DNA from: Faucicola sp902506225
Lineage (GTDB): Bacteria; Pseudomonadota; Gammaproteobacteria; Pseudomonadales; Moraxellaceae
Direction of reading: 5' to 3'
Length of the DNA stretch: 22,261 bases
NCBI GenBank assembly: GCA_902506225.1
Contig: LR733361.1
Location: 1 to 22,261 of the forward strand
Positions 13,267 to 21,730 of the stretch are shown here, piece by piece (positions within the stretch are counted from its first letter, which is position 1; every line of letters starts with the position of its first letter). The position numbers and the translations under genes were made by a program. The notes beneath the pieces were generated by a model. That model did not search any database and had not been told where the DNA came from. It saw nothing but the letters and a program-made list of their open reading frames with translations.

Positions 13267-14487
13267 ATGGCATCAATAAGAGCTAGGCATGGCGTATTAG
13301 TGGTGGATTTTCGCTACCACAATATTCGTTGCCGTGAAAAAACCAATTTGACTGATACACCTGCCAACCGCAAAGCCTTGGCAAAGATTATTGAAAAGAT
13401 GGAAGCAGAAATCACATTGGGGATTTTTGATTATGCGGCTTATTTTCCCAAGAGCGACAAAATTGAGCAAATGAAACAGCTTGATGACCGAGTCGAAACG
13501 TGTGTCAGTCGCAAACCCATGTTTGGACAGTTTAGCCAGACTTGGTTTGATGAAAAGCAAGTCGAATGGCGACCAAGCTATCAACAGAAAATGCGAATTA
13601 TGCTGGATAACTACCTTTTGCCATATTTTAAAACAAAGCCATTACATACCATTAAAAAGGCAGACTTGCTTGATTTCCGTAACTCCCTCGCCAAAGTTCG
13701 TTACGGTAAAGACAATCAAACAAGTCTGTCGGTAGCCAGAATCAATCAGATAATGATACCTCTGCGTATGATACTACAGGAAGCCAGTGACCGCTATGGC
13801 TTTGAAACACCTTTTAAAAATATCAAAAATTTAAAAGAAGAAAAGCCTGATGTTCATCCATTTACGCTCAGTGAAGTATGGCTTTTTCTAAATAAAGTGC
13901 GAGCCGATTACAAACCCTATTATACCACTCGTTTTTTTACAGGTATGCGAAGCAGTGAGATAGATGGTTTGAAATGGGAGAATGTCGATTTTGACCGCCG
14001 AGAAATCAAAATTCGTTCTGCGATTGTTGACGGTATTGAAGGTCCGACCAAGACTTACGGCTCAAACCGTGAAATTGCCATGTCACAGCTTGTATATGAC
14101 GCATTAATAGAGCAAAGATACCATACTTATGGAAAATCAGACTATGTGTTCTGCAATTCACAAGGTAAGCCATTGGAGCATCGCAACGTCAATCGACGTA
14201 TTTGGACACCCACGTTAAAGCTATTGGGGCTCAAACATCGCAGAGCGTATCAGACTCGGCATACCGCTGCTACCCTTTGGCTTGCAGCAGGGGAAAATCC
14301 CGAATGGATCGCCAAGCAAATGGGACATAGTAGTACCGAAATGTTATTTCGTGTGTACAGCCGTTATGTGCCTGATATGACTCGTCAAGATGGCTCAGCA
14401 ATGGACAGCCTGCTATTGGCAAGCAAACAACTCGCTTCTGAAAGAAACAACAGTCAACAAGATAATGCTAAAAAGGACAATAACTAA
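13267..14487 (+). CDS. Tyrosine-family site-specific integrase
   Basis: The protein has 406 residues from the ATG at 13267, which has AAGGAG 7 nt upstream. A longer open frame begins inside the preceding gene and is not supported. The N-terminus (MASIRARHGVLVVDFRYHNI) resembles the arm-site-binding domain of phage P2-like integrases. The core-binding domain spans about 85-185. The catalytic domain has R228 (FTGMRSSEIDGLKW), K262 (PTKTYGSN), R331 (AYQTRHTAATL, with Tyr in the usual first His position), H354 (MGHSSTEML) and nucleophile Y364 (RVYSRY). It should integrate and excise a circular element. It may be a chromosome-integration function of the plasmid, or mark a formerly separate element. 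No attachment site could be identified. Confidence 0.92.
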   Translation: MASIRARHGVLVVDFRYHNIRCREKTNLTDTPANRKALAKIIEKMEAEITLGIFDYAAYFPKSDKIEQMKQLDDRVETCVSRKPMFGQFSQTWFDEKQVEWRPSYQQKMRIMLDNYLLPYFKTKPLHTIKKADLLDFRNSLAKVRYGKDNQTSLSVARINQIMIPLRMILQEASDRYGFETPFKNIKNLKEEKPDVHPFTLSEVWLFLNKVRADYKPYYTTRFFTGMRSSEIDGLKWENVDFDRREIKIRSAIVDGIEGPTKTYGSNREIAMSQLVYDALIEQRYHTYGKSDYVFCNSQGKPLEHRNVNRRIWTPTLKLLGLKHRRAYQTRHTAATLWLAAGENPEWIAKQMGHSSTEMLFRVYSRYVPDMTRQDGSAMDSLLLASKQLASERNNSQQDNAKKDNN

Positions 14488-14789
14488 TGAACAATACAAA
14501 TCAACTATTGCAGCAACTACTTGGACAAAAAAATGATTATGTGAGTGCTGAAGCATTACAGCTAGGAAATGAATTAATCAAAGAGTTCGATATCATGCCA
14601 ACCAAAGAGTTAGCAGAGTTTTTGGAGATTGAGTTAGATGTAAACGGCCAAAAGGCGGTGCGTATTTGGACACAGCGTCAATTACATCGCATTGACCCAG
14701 ATGAAACGGATAATGAGCGTTATCGGCAGTTACGCCATCTTTTTGATAAGCAGTTTCCAGAGTCAATGTTAGGAGGCTATGATGAGTAA
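14487..14789 (+). CDS. Hypothetical protein, 100 residues, integrase operon
   Basis: This small acidic helical protein is not recognised. The ATG overlaps the last base of the integrase stop, and AAAAGGA lies just upstream, so it is translationally coupled. It contains leucine- and glutamate-rich helices (ALQLGNELIKEFDIMPTKELAEFLEIEL) and a more basic C-terminal half (VRIWTQRQLHRID, ERYRQLRHLFDKQF). No known domain is seen. Tight coupling to the integrase suggests an accessory role in recombination or element maintenance. Confidence 0.75.
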   Translation: MNNTNQLLQQLLGQKNDYVSAEALQLGNELIKEFDIMPTKELAEFLEIELDVNGQKAVRIWTQRQLHRIDPDETDNERYRQLRHLFDKQFPESMLGGYDE

Positions 14790-15207
14790 TAGAGAGCTAA
14801 CAAGCTACAATATAATCTACGATCCAATATTGACGCCAGAGCAGGTTAAGGCGTGTAATTTTTACCTTACTCCAAATTTCGATGAGGAAAGCAAACCCAC
14901 GCACATCGTTTTTATGAATATGGCCTGTGAGATTTATGGCATGACATCCGATGAGTTGGCTTGGGCATTGAGTAAATTGCGGTTATATAGCAACGATATT
15001 TTATGTATTCACTGTGGTATAAAATATTTGATTAATGAACCGATACAATATCATCAAATGCCTAGCGATTGGGAAAATTGGGAATGCGATACGTGTCTTG
15101 CATTTTTAGGGCAATCCATGCAATTTAACCAAATGATTGATTTATACCCTGTCAATAATAATGATTGGGAACGAGATGATGATAGTGACGATGTGCCACC
15201 TTTCTAA
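14782..15207 (+). CDS. Hypothetical protein with two CxxC pairs, 141 residues
   Basis: The second ATG of ATGATG is chosen because AGGAGG ends 5 nt before it. The gene overlaps the end of its upstream neighbour by 8 bp and closes the operon, ending before the terminator at 15235-15267. Two pairs of cysteines, C75-x2-C78 (LCIHCG) and C102-x2-C105 (ECDTC), suggest a zinc ribbon of about 30 residues. The C-terminus is strongly acidic (NNDWERDDDSDDVPPF). The function is unknown; a nucleic-acid- or protein-binding accessory is plausible. Confidence 0.78.
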   Translation: MSNRELTSYNIIYDPILTPEQVKACNFYLTPNFDEESKPTHIVFMNMACEIYGMTSDELAWALSKLRLYSNDILCIHCGIKYLINEPIQYHQMPSDWENWECDTCLAFLGQSMQFNQMIDLYPVNNNDWERDDDSDDVPPF

Positions 15208-15234
15208 AGATCCACTAAATGACACTGACCTGAC

Positions 15235-15267
15235 AAAAAAGCCACTAAGTTTTTAGTGGCTTTTTTT
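15235..15267 (+). terminator. Rho-independent terminator
   Basis: The stem GCCACTAA (15241-15248), the loop GTTT and the complementary TTAGTGGC (15253-15260) are followed by seven T and preceded by six A. It therefore can work in both directions, but mainly ends the integrase operon 27 bp after its last stop codon. Confidence 0.93.
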
Positions 15268-15374
15268 CTGTAACATCGCATGTTAACCCCTATAAGCTTA
15301 CCTAGAATAATTTCAGCTAAAATATAGGTCGGGGTATGCTATAGTAAATCAAAAGCCTACCGCATGGATGTCAC

Positions 15375-16448
15375 ATGAATTTTGTCGACGTTGAACCCAC
15401 CTTAGAGAATTACTGGCGAGCCATTATCTTATTTGGTAAAAATACCGCTTCATACAAATTTGCCCTTGCCAAAAGCTTAATCGATGTTAGTTTGGATAGA
15501 AAAAGCGACTTAATTACCCTTGATGATTTGGCGTTGCCGTATGCGTTGCACCTTGTCGAACACCTTAAACATAGTCCTAAACAATCTACTTTTAAAACCA
15601 GTCAATTTATCCAAGCTTGCCAAGAATATAACGAAGGCAAAATTGACGAAGATAAATTAATTCAAATCACTAAGAAAGAAGGCTTCAAATATGTTTTAGA
15701 CGCTTTTCATGTTGTAAATACCAAAGCCATTCAAGAACGATTTTATGACGTTGTTAATAAGGAATTCTTTATTGATGAACGCAAATTTAACAAAGGGATT
15801 CGCTTAACCGATAATCTTTTTAAACTATTTTATCTGTATGACAACTCCGCAAAAGATTTAAACCAAGAAACTGAATCTCGTTGGAATTTGGTTGAAAAGG
15901 CATGGGAATTAAACCTTAATAAAAACTTGATTGCCGTTGAATTTGACCAAGAAACCAAACAGCTTTTTACCCATGATACCAAGCACCGTAGAACCAATAT
16001 TACCACGTCTCGTGGGGCGTTAAATGGCTACCAAAAAAGTCGGTGTTTTTACTGTTTTAAAGAAATCAGTATTTCATCAGATGATGATTTACTCGCTGAT
16101 GTTGACCACTTTTTCCCGCATATTTTAAAACCTGACGTGTCAACCGCTGGGTGTTGTCGTCCTGTTAATGTCGATGGGGTTTGGAATTTGGTTTTATCCT
16201 GTTCTGAATGCAATCGTGGCGAGAGTGGGAAGTTTGCCCAAGTACCGACGATTGAGTTGCTAGAGCGTTTGCACACTCGCAATGAATATCTGATAGGTAG
16301 TCATCACCCTTTGCGAGAAACGCTGATTATGCAAACAGGTAACAATGAGCGTGACCGTAAATACTTTTTGGACAAATCCTATCGTTTCTCAAAGGAACGC
16401 CTTATTCATAACTGGCAACCAAAGCCACAAGGCTTAAGTATTTTTTAA
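15375..16448 (+). CDS. HNH endonuclease
   Basis: This is a 357-residue protein with a C-terminal HNH nuclease domain. C224-x2-C227 (RCFYCFKE) and C276-x2-C279 (LSCSECNRG) form the zinc knuckle, D244-H245 (DVDHFFPH) supplies the catalytic histidine, and NVDGVWNLVLSC supplies the central asparagine region. The first 210 residues are helical and charged and probably decide the target; no known domain was recognised. The layout recurs in bacterial defence and mobile regions. Its stop overlaps the methyltransferase start by one base, so the two form a unit. The ATG has only a weak ribosome binding site. A possible extended -10 (TATGCTATAGT) ends about 30 bp upstream, at 15345. It may restrict foreign DNA. 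The target is unknown. Confidence 0.88.
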   Translation: MNFVDVEPTLENYWRAIILFGKNTASYKFALAKSLIDVSLDRKSDLITLDDLALPYALHLVEHLKHSPKQSTFKTSQFIQACQEYNEGKIDEDKLIQITKKEGFKYVLDAFHVVNTKAIQERFYDVVNKEFFIDERKFNKGIRLTDNLFKLFYLYDNSAKDLNQETESRWNLVEKAWELNLNKNLIAVEFDQETKQLFTHDTKHRRTNITTSRGALNGYQKSRCFYCFKEISISSDDDLLADVDHFFPHILKPDVSTAGCCRPVNVDGVWNLVLSCSECNRGESGKFAQVPTIELLERLHTRNEYLIGSHHPLRETLIMQTGNNERDRKYFLDKSYRFSKERLIHNWQPKPQGLSIF

Positions 16449-17056
16449 TGGTGACTTTAGATTACTATCAAAACCATGCTAAGGATTTTTTTAGCCAAAC
16501 GATTGATATTGATATGCAAAATGTGTATCAGCCATTTTTAGAGAACTTAGCAGACGGTCAGCAAAAAATTTTGGACGTTGGCTGCGGCTCAGGGCGAGAT
16601 AGTGTATTTTTTGCTAATCAGGGATTTGAAGTTGTCGCCATTGATGGCTCACAAAATTTAATTGATTTGGCCAAGCAAACTGATACGCGTATTGACTGGC
16701 AATGTATGACATTTGATGGGATAGCCACACAAAGCTGGCAAAATCAATTTACCGGTATTTGGGCATGTGCATCATTGCTTCATGTGCCTTTTGATGATTT
16801 ATCTAAAATTTTAAATGAATTAATCACTTGCCTAAAGCCCAATGGTGTCTTGTATGCCTCATTCAAATATGGTGATAGTGAACGAGAAAAAGATGGGCGC
16901 TTTTTTTGTGATATGAATGAAGGCAGATGGGAAATTATTGAAGGTCAACTGGAATCTGCCAAACCGTTAAAGATTTGGCAGACGATTGATAATCGGGTGG
17001 ATAGACAGGAGATTTGGTGGAATATTATTTTACTTAAACTATCAAATTTAGGATGA
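16448..17056 (+). CDS. Class I SAM-dependent methyltransferase
   Basis: The 202-residue Rossmann-fold methyltransferase has motif I ILDVGCGSGRDSVFF at about 41-55, the acidic ribose-binding end of strand 2 (VVAIDGS) and motif post-I LKPNGVLYASFKYG. The (N/D/S)PP(Y/F/W) motif of DNA N-methyltransferases is absent, and so is the C5 PC motif. The substrate is therefore more likely a small molecule, RNA or protein than DNA. Start and upstream stop share a base (TAATG), giving tight coupling to the HNH nuclease gene. The pairing looks like restriction-modification, but the missing DNA-methylase motif argues against the classical form. There is no terminator of its own. It converges on the recombinase gene 35 bp away. 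Confidence 0.88.
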   Translation: MVTLDYYQNHAKDFFSQTIDIDMQNVYQPFLENLADGQQKILDVGCGSGRDSVFFANQGFEVVAIDGSQNLIDLAKQTDTRIDWQCMTFDGIATQSWQNQFTGIWACASLLHVPFDDLSKILNELITCLKPNGVLYASFKYGDSEREKDGRFFCDMNEGRWEIIEGQLESAKPLKIWQTIDNRVDRQEIWWNIILLKLSNLG

Positions 17057-17091
17057 CTTCTTAGAAAATTTTTAATTTCAATTGGTTTTGC

Positions 17092-20000
17092 TTAATTCTT
17101 TTCCCAACCCATGATTAACAGCCAATGTACAATATGTTTTATCATCACTGAATTCGGCTGTTTTTTTGTGGGCTTGCCTTTATCATTTGGGCGAATCATA
17201 CTGAGGCTAAACCCGCTATAAATCGGCTTTTGGATAATCTCTCCTTTGAAGTCAGCAAATTTTTCATTAAATTTTTTGATAGCGTGTCCCGTTTCTTTCT
17301 TATCAATCGGCATGGTAAAAGATTTTTCACCTGTTATCTCATTAACTACTGTGGTCGGTGTATATTTACAAATATTGATACGCCAATACTCGCTTGGGAG
17401 TATTTTTAATGCCGTTTCAAGATAGCCATAGAACTGCTTGGTTTCTTTGAATGGAAACCGAATTTCTGGTTTTGAAGGTATGGTTTTTTCATAAAAAATT
17501 TGTACAAATTCAGCCAATTCGCGTTTACCTGCTTTAAACTGGCACAGTTTTTCAATATTATCAAAGCAGAGATTTGCTAAAGCGATTTCTTGGTGATAGT
17601 GCAATGGCGTTGGCGTAATGATCGGATGGGATGATATTTGCTGCCGCTTTTGACTGACAAATTTATAATTGGATGAGCCATCTTCATTGGTAATCAGTTT
17701 TAGGGCATTTTGATAAATTAGCATCGCGTCGTTAAAGTCAATATTAAGTTGACAGGCACTCGATAAATCCATACCCGATTCGATATCCCTCAGCATTTTC
17801 TCAATGACCAGACGTTTGTATTGACCAAAAATCGAAGATGATGGCGGATCTTGTAATGTTGTTGGAAGAGGCGTATCAACAGCATCCAATTTTATTGCTT
17901 GCTTGGCACTAGACTGTAATTTTTGCGTTGAAAGTGCATTGTTCATAAAGCTGCGAATATGCCAAAGATTAACGACTTCATTATCAAAATCTACCGCGTC
18001 CTTGTGATATTGGTTAAAGCTACGCCTTGCTTTACCTGATAGTTTGATGACAGTGGCCAATGGTAATTGAATTTTAGCTTTTGACAGTTGATGATGGGCG
18101 ATAATATCCGCGGTGTGAACGTAAGAACTAAAGGTGGTATTCAAATCGGCGTGCCCTGCAAAATCTTCCAATACTTGCCAAAAACTTGGGCTAACCTTTC
18201 TTTTTGGACCCAATGCAGCATGTCGAATGGCTTGTACCTGTTCACGGCTATAATCGGTAAAATACTCAATAACACTATAATCACAGCGTAATATCAACGC
18301 CATATTTGAGATGGCATTGTGACGAAAGCTGTGCATACTGATGTCATGATAGCTATCAGTTAAGCTTGGATCGGTTAAAATTTGACGAAATGGTGATTCT
18401 ACACTGTTTCTATCGATAGGTTGGGCATGGTGTGGTAGAGTAAATAAATACTGGGCATTCTGTTGTAATTTCTGATGAAAATAATTTGTGAATGCAGCCA
18501 GTTCAGTAGGCTGCAACAGCACATTGAGCATAAAACGGCGGGTGGCGTCATCAGATTTTAAATCGCGTTGTGCATGTGGTCTTAAGACAATATTGTAATC
18601 AATAAACCCCTGATTATCATACTCAATATCTGAAAGCCTAATTGATAGCACTTCCATAAATCGCATCCCTGTACGATACAATAGAATCAGTATCAGTTTT
18701 AGCACATCTCTTAACTTATCATTAATAGACGGATGGTTCTCTACTTGCGTGAGCATATGCTGATATAGCGCGACAGGAATTAGACAACTATTAACGACTA
18801 AGGGATCTTTTTCACCGTTTAATCTAAGATAGGGTGCGTTAAACTCCCTGACGAGTACGTCGTGCAATGAGGCAAGCACAGTTCGGGTATAGCCCATTTT
18901 TAAGGTGTTTTTTGTGCTTACAATCTTGTCATAAATAAATTTATATTCAAAATCTTGCCAACCAATAAAATCTGCATCACGCGTTTCTGCCAAAAAATCG
19001 TTGCCAATTTCTGATAAATAGCGTCGTAAGGTGCTCGGTTTATTACCTCTTTTAGTTAAATCTATGAGCCATCTTACCAAGCGTTGTTGACTAGGTAATA
19101 ACGGGCTTTCAGCGTAAAACCGCTCCAATTGACTTAGAATTTGACTTTTCTGACCATTTAAAATGTTGCGAATGACTTTAACAATATCATCCTTAAAATC
19201 GCCTTCTAGAATAGGTATGTTAGCACTGCTTTTTGAGGTTATAAGCTGATCAATCGCTATAGCCCGCTCGTTGCTATTGGTGGCTAACGAAGCTTTGGTA
19301 CGCGAATCTATCTTTATCGGGCTAAAATAGCGCAGTAGTTGCTCAAAGGTGATAGCAGTATGGCGTTGACGACCTACAAGGGTTTCAACCATTTGCTGGT
19401 CAATCTTCACATTGGGTAGGGTTTGCCAAAAAATATTAATATGAGTTAGGAAACGGGAATTTGCGAAGTTATCGGCGTTAAACTTCTCTCCAACCAACTC
19501 GCTCAGTCTACGAATACATTCTGCATAGCTTGGGAATTTGCTGCTTGCAGTAAAATGCGTATTGAAATACACAAGCCAGAGCCGACTGACATCATTTAAA
19601 AACACCCATCTTGAATAATATAACTGAACCTCATCAGGATTGTCTTTATCCAGCCTTACAATACGATTGGCATATTCGGTTGATGTTAATTCAATCGGTA
19701 GTAGTAGCTGCTCTTTGCCGACATGATAAATGGTTGTTTTGTCTTTTAATGCTTGATAGACAGTCTTTATGATTACTGCTTCGTTATAACCGCCAAAGAC
19801 GATCTGGGAAAATAATAACCAAGTCACACTATCGAGTAGGGTAAAGCTATTCTTAGCTTGCCAAATTTGTAGGGCATTATTAACGATTTGCTCGGCCGTT
19901 TCCAAATATAAAAAATTGTCTAGATCATTGGTATTAGCAGGACGTTTAGGTATATCGGCTATCACAGGCGTTGGAAACGGTTGTAGATTTTTTTGACTAC

Positions 20001-20301
20001 GTTTTTTATTGATATTGTTAAAAAACTTTAAGCGGTGAGCCATTGCTGCAGGTATTTGAGTAGCTTTAAGCTGCTCATTGAATTGTTTTAAAATTCTCTC
20101 ATACAATTTATCAATAAGTTCATCAGTGACTTGAATTCTATAGCCTTCGGTACGCTCAACTTTCAAGTCATCTAGAAAGTTGTGCCATTCACTTTCGCAA
20201 ATTTCTTGGCTAACCTTCATCGCGTGTCTATTGTCAATTTTTCGAGCGCTTTTAAGCGCTTGTTGTCGACGTTCATAACCAAATAAATCAGAATTGGGCA
20301 T
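17092..20301 (-). CDS. Very large tyrosine recombinase (about 1070 residues)
   Basis: The protein has 1069 residues from the ATG at 20301, which has GGGAAA 7 nt upstream; a GTG five codons earlier is also open. The catalytic domain is central (about 410-735), not C-terminal. It has R547 (YRTGMRFMEVLSIRL), H657/R660 (DISMHSFRHNAIS), H717 (AGHADLNTTFSSYVH) and nucleophile Y727. A full set is therefore present. About 400 residues precede and 340 follow this core, far more than the 300-450 total of usual integrases. The flanks show no domain I can name. It follows the Fic gene by 37 bp and is presumably cotranscribed with it from the repeat-rich region at 21473-21642. It may be the integrase of a separate genomic-island-type module. 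No partner recombinase is present. Confidence 0.88.
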   Translation of the reverse strand: MPNSDLFGYERRQQALKSARKIDNRHAMKVSQEICESEWHNFLDDLKVERTEGYRIQVTDELIDKLYERILKQFNEQLKATQIPAAMAHRLKFFNNINKKRSQKNLQPFPTPVIADIPKRPANTNDLDNFLYLETAEQIVNNALQIWQAKNSFTLLDSVTWLLFSQIVFGGYNEAVIIKTVYQALKDKTTIYHVGKEQLLLPIELTSTEYANRIVRLDKDNPDEVQLYYSRWVFLNDVSRLWLVYFNTHFTASSKFPSYAECIRRLSELVGEKFNADNFANSRFLTHINIFWQTLPNVKIDQQMVETLVGRQRHTAITFEQLLRYFSPIKIDSRTKASLATNSNERAIAIDQLITSKSSANIPILEGDFKDDIVKVIRNILNGQKSQILSQLERFYAESPLLPSQQRLVRWLIDLTKRGNKPSTLRRYLSEIGNDFLAETRDADFIGWQDFEYKFIYDKIVSTKNTLKMGYTRTVLASLHDVLVREFNAPYLRLNGEKDPLVVNSCLIPVALYQHMLTQVENHPSINDKLRDVLKLILILLYRTGMRFMEVLSIRLSDIEYDNQGFIDYNIVLRPHAQRDLKSDDATRRFMLNVLLQPTELAAFTNYFHQKLQQNAQYLFTLPHHAQPIDRNSVESPFRQILTDPSLTDSYHDISMHSFRHNAISNMALILRCDYSVIEYFTDYSREQVQAIRHAALGPKRKVSPSFWQVLEDFAGHADLNTTFSSYVHTADIIAHHQLSKAKIQLPLATVIKLSGKARRSFNQYHKDAVDFDNEVVNLWHIRSFMNNALSTQKLQSSAKQAIKLDAVDTPLPTTLQDPPSSSIFGQYKRLVIEKMLRDIESGMDLSSACQLNIDFNDAMLIYQNALKLITNEDGSSNYKFVSQKRQQISSHPIITPTPLHYHQEIALANLCFDNIEKLCQFKAGKRELAEFVQIFYEKTIPSKPEIRFPFKETKQFYGYLETALKILPSEYWRINICKYTPTTVVNEITGEKSFTMPIDKKETGHAIKKFNEKFADFKGEIIQKPIYSGFSLSMIRPNDKGKPTKKQPNSVMIKHIVHWLLIMGWEKN

Positions 20302-20338
20302 GCGTTGGTTTCCCACGTGTTTTTCAGCAATTGTGCGA

Positions 20339-21472
20339 TTATGGATGATAAGTAATGCGTTTATTTTCGACCAGTAAATCTATCAAATGTTGGTGTAAAA
20401 ACAATTTTTCTCGCCCAGCATCTACTTCTTGTAACACACCAAGCTCAACTAGCTTAACTAGATAATTGCTGGCGGTTTGTCGTTTGGCGATTTGCTTATT
20501 TACAACTGTACCAATACGAATATACGGCTGTTCAAATATGGCATCGACAAGCTCTCGAGAATAAACATTGGGCGCTTTCGCTTTGATGTATTCACTGGTA
20601 TCTACATGTAGCAACCGGATCGCCTCTATCTTGTGAATGGTCCATTCACACGTCTCTATAATGCCTTTAAGGATATATAAGACCCAGCTTATCCAGTCTT
20701 GGTCTTTGGTCACACCAAGTAGTAAGCGGTAATAGTCTTCTTTGGTTTGAATGATATAACGGCTTAAATACAAAATCGGTAAGTTAAGCAAGTTTTCGTG
20801 CATCAAATACAGCATATTAAGGATTCGCCCTGTACGTCCATTGCCGTCAGTAAAGGGGTGAATTGCTTCAAACTGATAATGAGCTATTGCCATTTTGATA
20901 AGCGGATCAAGCTCATCATGGTAGTGTAGAAACTGCTCCCAATTGGCGAGTTTTTCTCGAATTACTGTTTCACCTACAGGTGGTGTGTAGATAGTTTCAC
21001 CCGTTACGCTATTAGTTAACGAGGTACCTGTGATCGAGCGAATATCAAGGTTGACACCTTTGATGGTTCGGCAGACTTCGATGGCTGTTTGGGTGCTAAA
21101 AGGTCGCTCTTTGATCGATGTGATGCCTTGATATAAAGCATTACGATAACGCAAAGCCTCTTTTGTTGCATTATTGGCATTCTCAGATTGTTCAGCGTAG
21201 CGAAATAGCTCATCTGTGGTCGTGACAATGTTCTCAATCTCACTACTATCTTTGGCTTCGAGTAGCGGAATAATATGAATCAGAATGCTGTCATTGGGTA
21301 TCAGCATACTGGCTTGTTTAAGTTCGGCAAGTTTGGCTCGGGCTTCGATACATTGCTTTAATACCGCTTTGGTTTCAACGTCGATATTTGGGGGCAAATT
21401 TGGTAACTGGTTATAAGGTTGATTTGCTTGCCAAGTGTCCATATTATTTAACGTAGATGATGAAGCATTCAT
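20339..21472 (-). CDS. Fic-family protein (probable AMP transferase) with its own inhibitory motif
   Basis: The protein has 377 residues from the ATG at 21472, which has AAGGTG 10 nt upstream. A GTG at 21529 and ATGs at 21499 and 21442 are also in frame. The catalytic loop HPFTDGNGRTGR (about 205-216) is a perfect Fic motif. An N-terminal SSEIEN at about 76-81 fits the (S/T)xxxE(G/N) inhibitory helix, so this is a class II Fic protein that restrains its own activity. A C-terminal winged helix (about 311-361, IRIGTVVNKQIAKRQTASNYLVKLVELGVL) is typical of such Fic proteins and may bind DNA. Fic enzymes add AMP from ATP to target proteins. It sits upstream of the giant recombinase in the same direction. 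Repeat motifs overlap its start, which fits autoregulation. Confidence 0.92.
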   Translation of the reverse strand: MNASSSTLNNMDTWQANQPYNQLPNLPPNIDVETKAVLKQCIEARAKLAELKQASMLIPNDSILIHIIPLLEAKDSSEIENIVTTTDELFRYAEQSENANNATKEALRYRNALYQGITSIKERPFSTQTAIEVCRTIKGVNLDIRSITGTSLTNSVTGETIYTPPVGETVIREKLANWEQFLHYHDELDPLIKMAIAHYQFEAIHPFTDGNGRTGRILNMLYLMHENLLNLPILYLSRYIIQTKEDYYRLLLGVTKDQDWISWVLYILKGIIETCEWTIHKIEAIRLLHVDTSEYIKAKAPNVYSRELVDAIFEQPYIRIGTVVNKQIAKRQTASNYLVKLVELGVLQEVDAGREKLFLHQHLIDLLVENKRITYHP

Positions 21473-21642
21473 GTCGATTTTACACCTTAATTTGTACATA
21501 TCAGCTTGATATGTCGATGGTGTAAACACGTTATGACGGATATGTCGATTTTCATGCTAAAAATCGACATATCGTATTTTAGTGTCGATCCTATCGACAT
21601 GAAAACTGCTTATGTCGATTTCCTGATGGAATTTCGACATAT
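21471..21642. repeat. Array of eight ATGTCGAT/ATCGACAT motifs upstream of the Fic-recombinase operon
   Basis: Direct-orientation copies begin at 21471, 21511, 21542, 21582 (GTGTCGAT) and 21612. Inverted copies begin at 21563, 21593 and 21633 (TTCGACAT). Successive direct copies are 40, 31, 40 and 30 bp apart and inverted copies 30 and 40 bp apart, close to three or four helical turns. Copies 3 and 4 form a perfect palindrome with 13-bp arms. The array overlaps the proposed ATG and covers the likely promoter. It is either an operator for the Fic winged helix or a binding/crossover region for the recombinase. Confidence 0.85.
21540..21572. other. Perfect 13-7-13 palindrome, candidate recombinase core site or operator
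   Basis: The arms ATATGTCGATTTT (21540-21552) and AAAATCGACATAT (21560-21572) are perfect complements around the 7-bp spacer CATGCTA. Arms of 11-13 bp with a 6-8 bp spacer are the normal architecture of tyrosine-recombinase crossover sites (loxP and dif types). The site lies in the promoter region of the operon that encodes the giant tyrosine recombinase. The palindrome is seen directly; the crossover role is inferred. Confidence 0.5.
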
Positions 21643-21730
21643 ATTCGAGTGTTATTGCTGATGGAGATGGTCTATCACCTAAATTCGACTAAACTCGCTT
21701 ACCACATACCTTAATTCTTCCAATGAGCTA

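Noticed and set aside
16448..17056. DNA methyltransferase of a classical restriction-modification system
   Set aside because: Neither the (N/D/S)PP(Y/F/W) motif nor the C5-methylase PC motif is present.
17057..17091. Terminator between the convergent methyltransferase and recombinase genes
   Set aside because: The 35 bp are AT-rich but show no stem with a following T run.
21473..21529. GTG start of the Fic gene at 21529
   Set aside because: It has no ribosome binding site and would place two repeat motifs in the coding region. The ATG at 21472 has AAGGTG at a suitable distance.
21471..21642. The ATGTCGAT array as a second replication origin
   Set aside because: There is no second Rep gene nearby, the motifs occur in mixed orientation with alternating spacing, and they sit in a promoter region.
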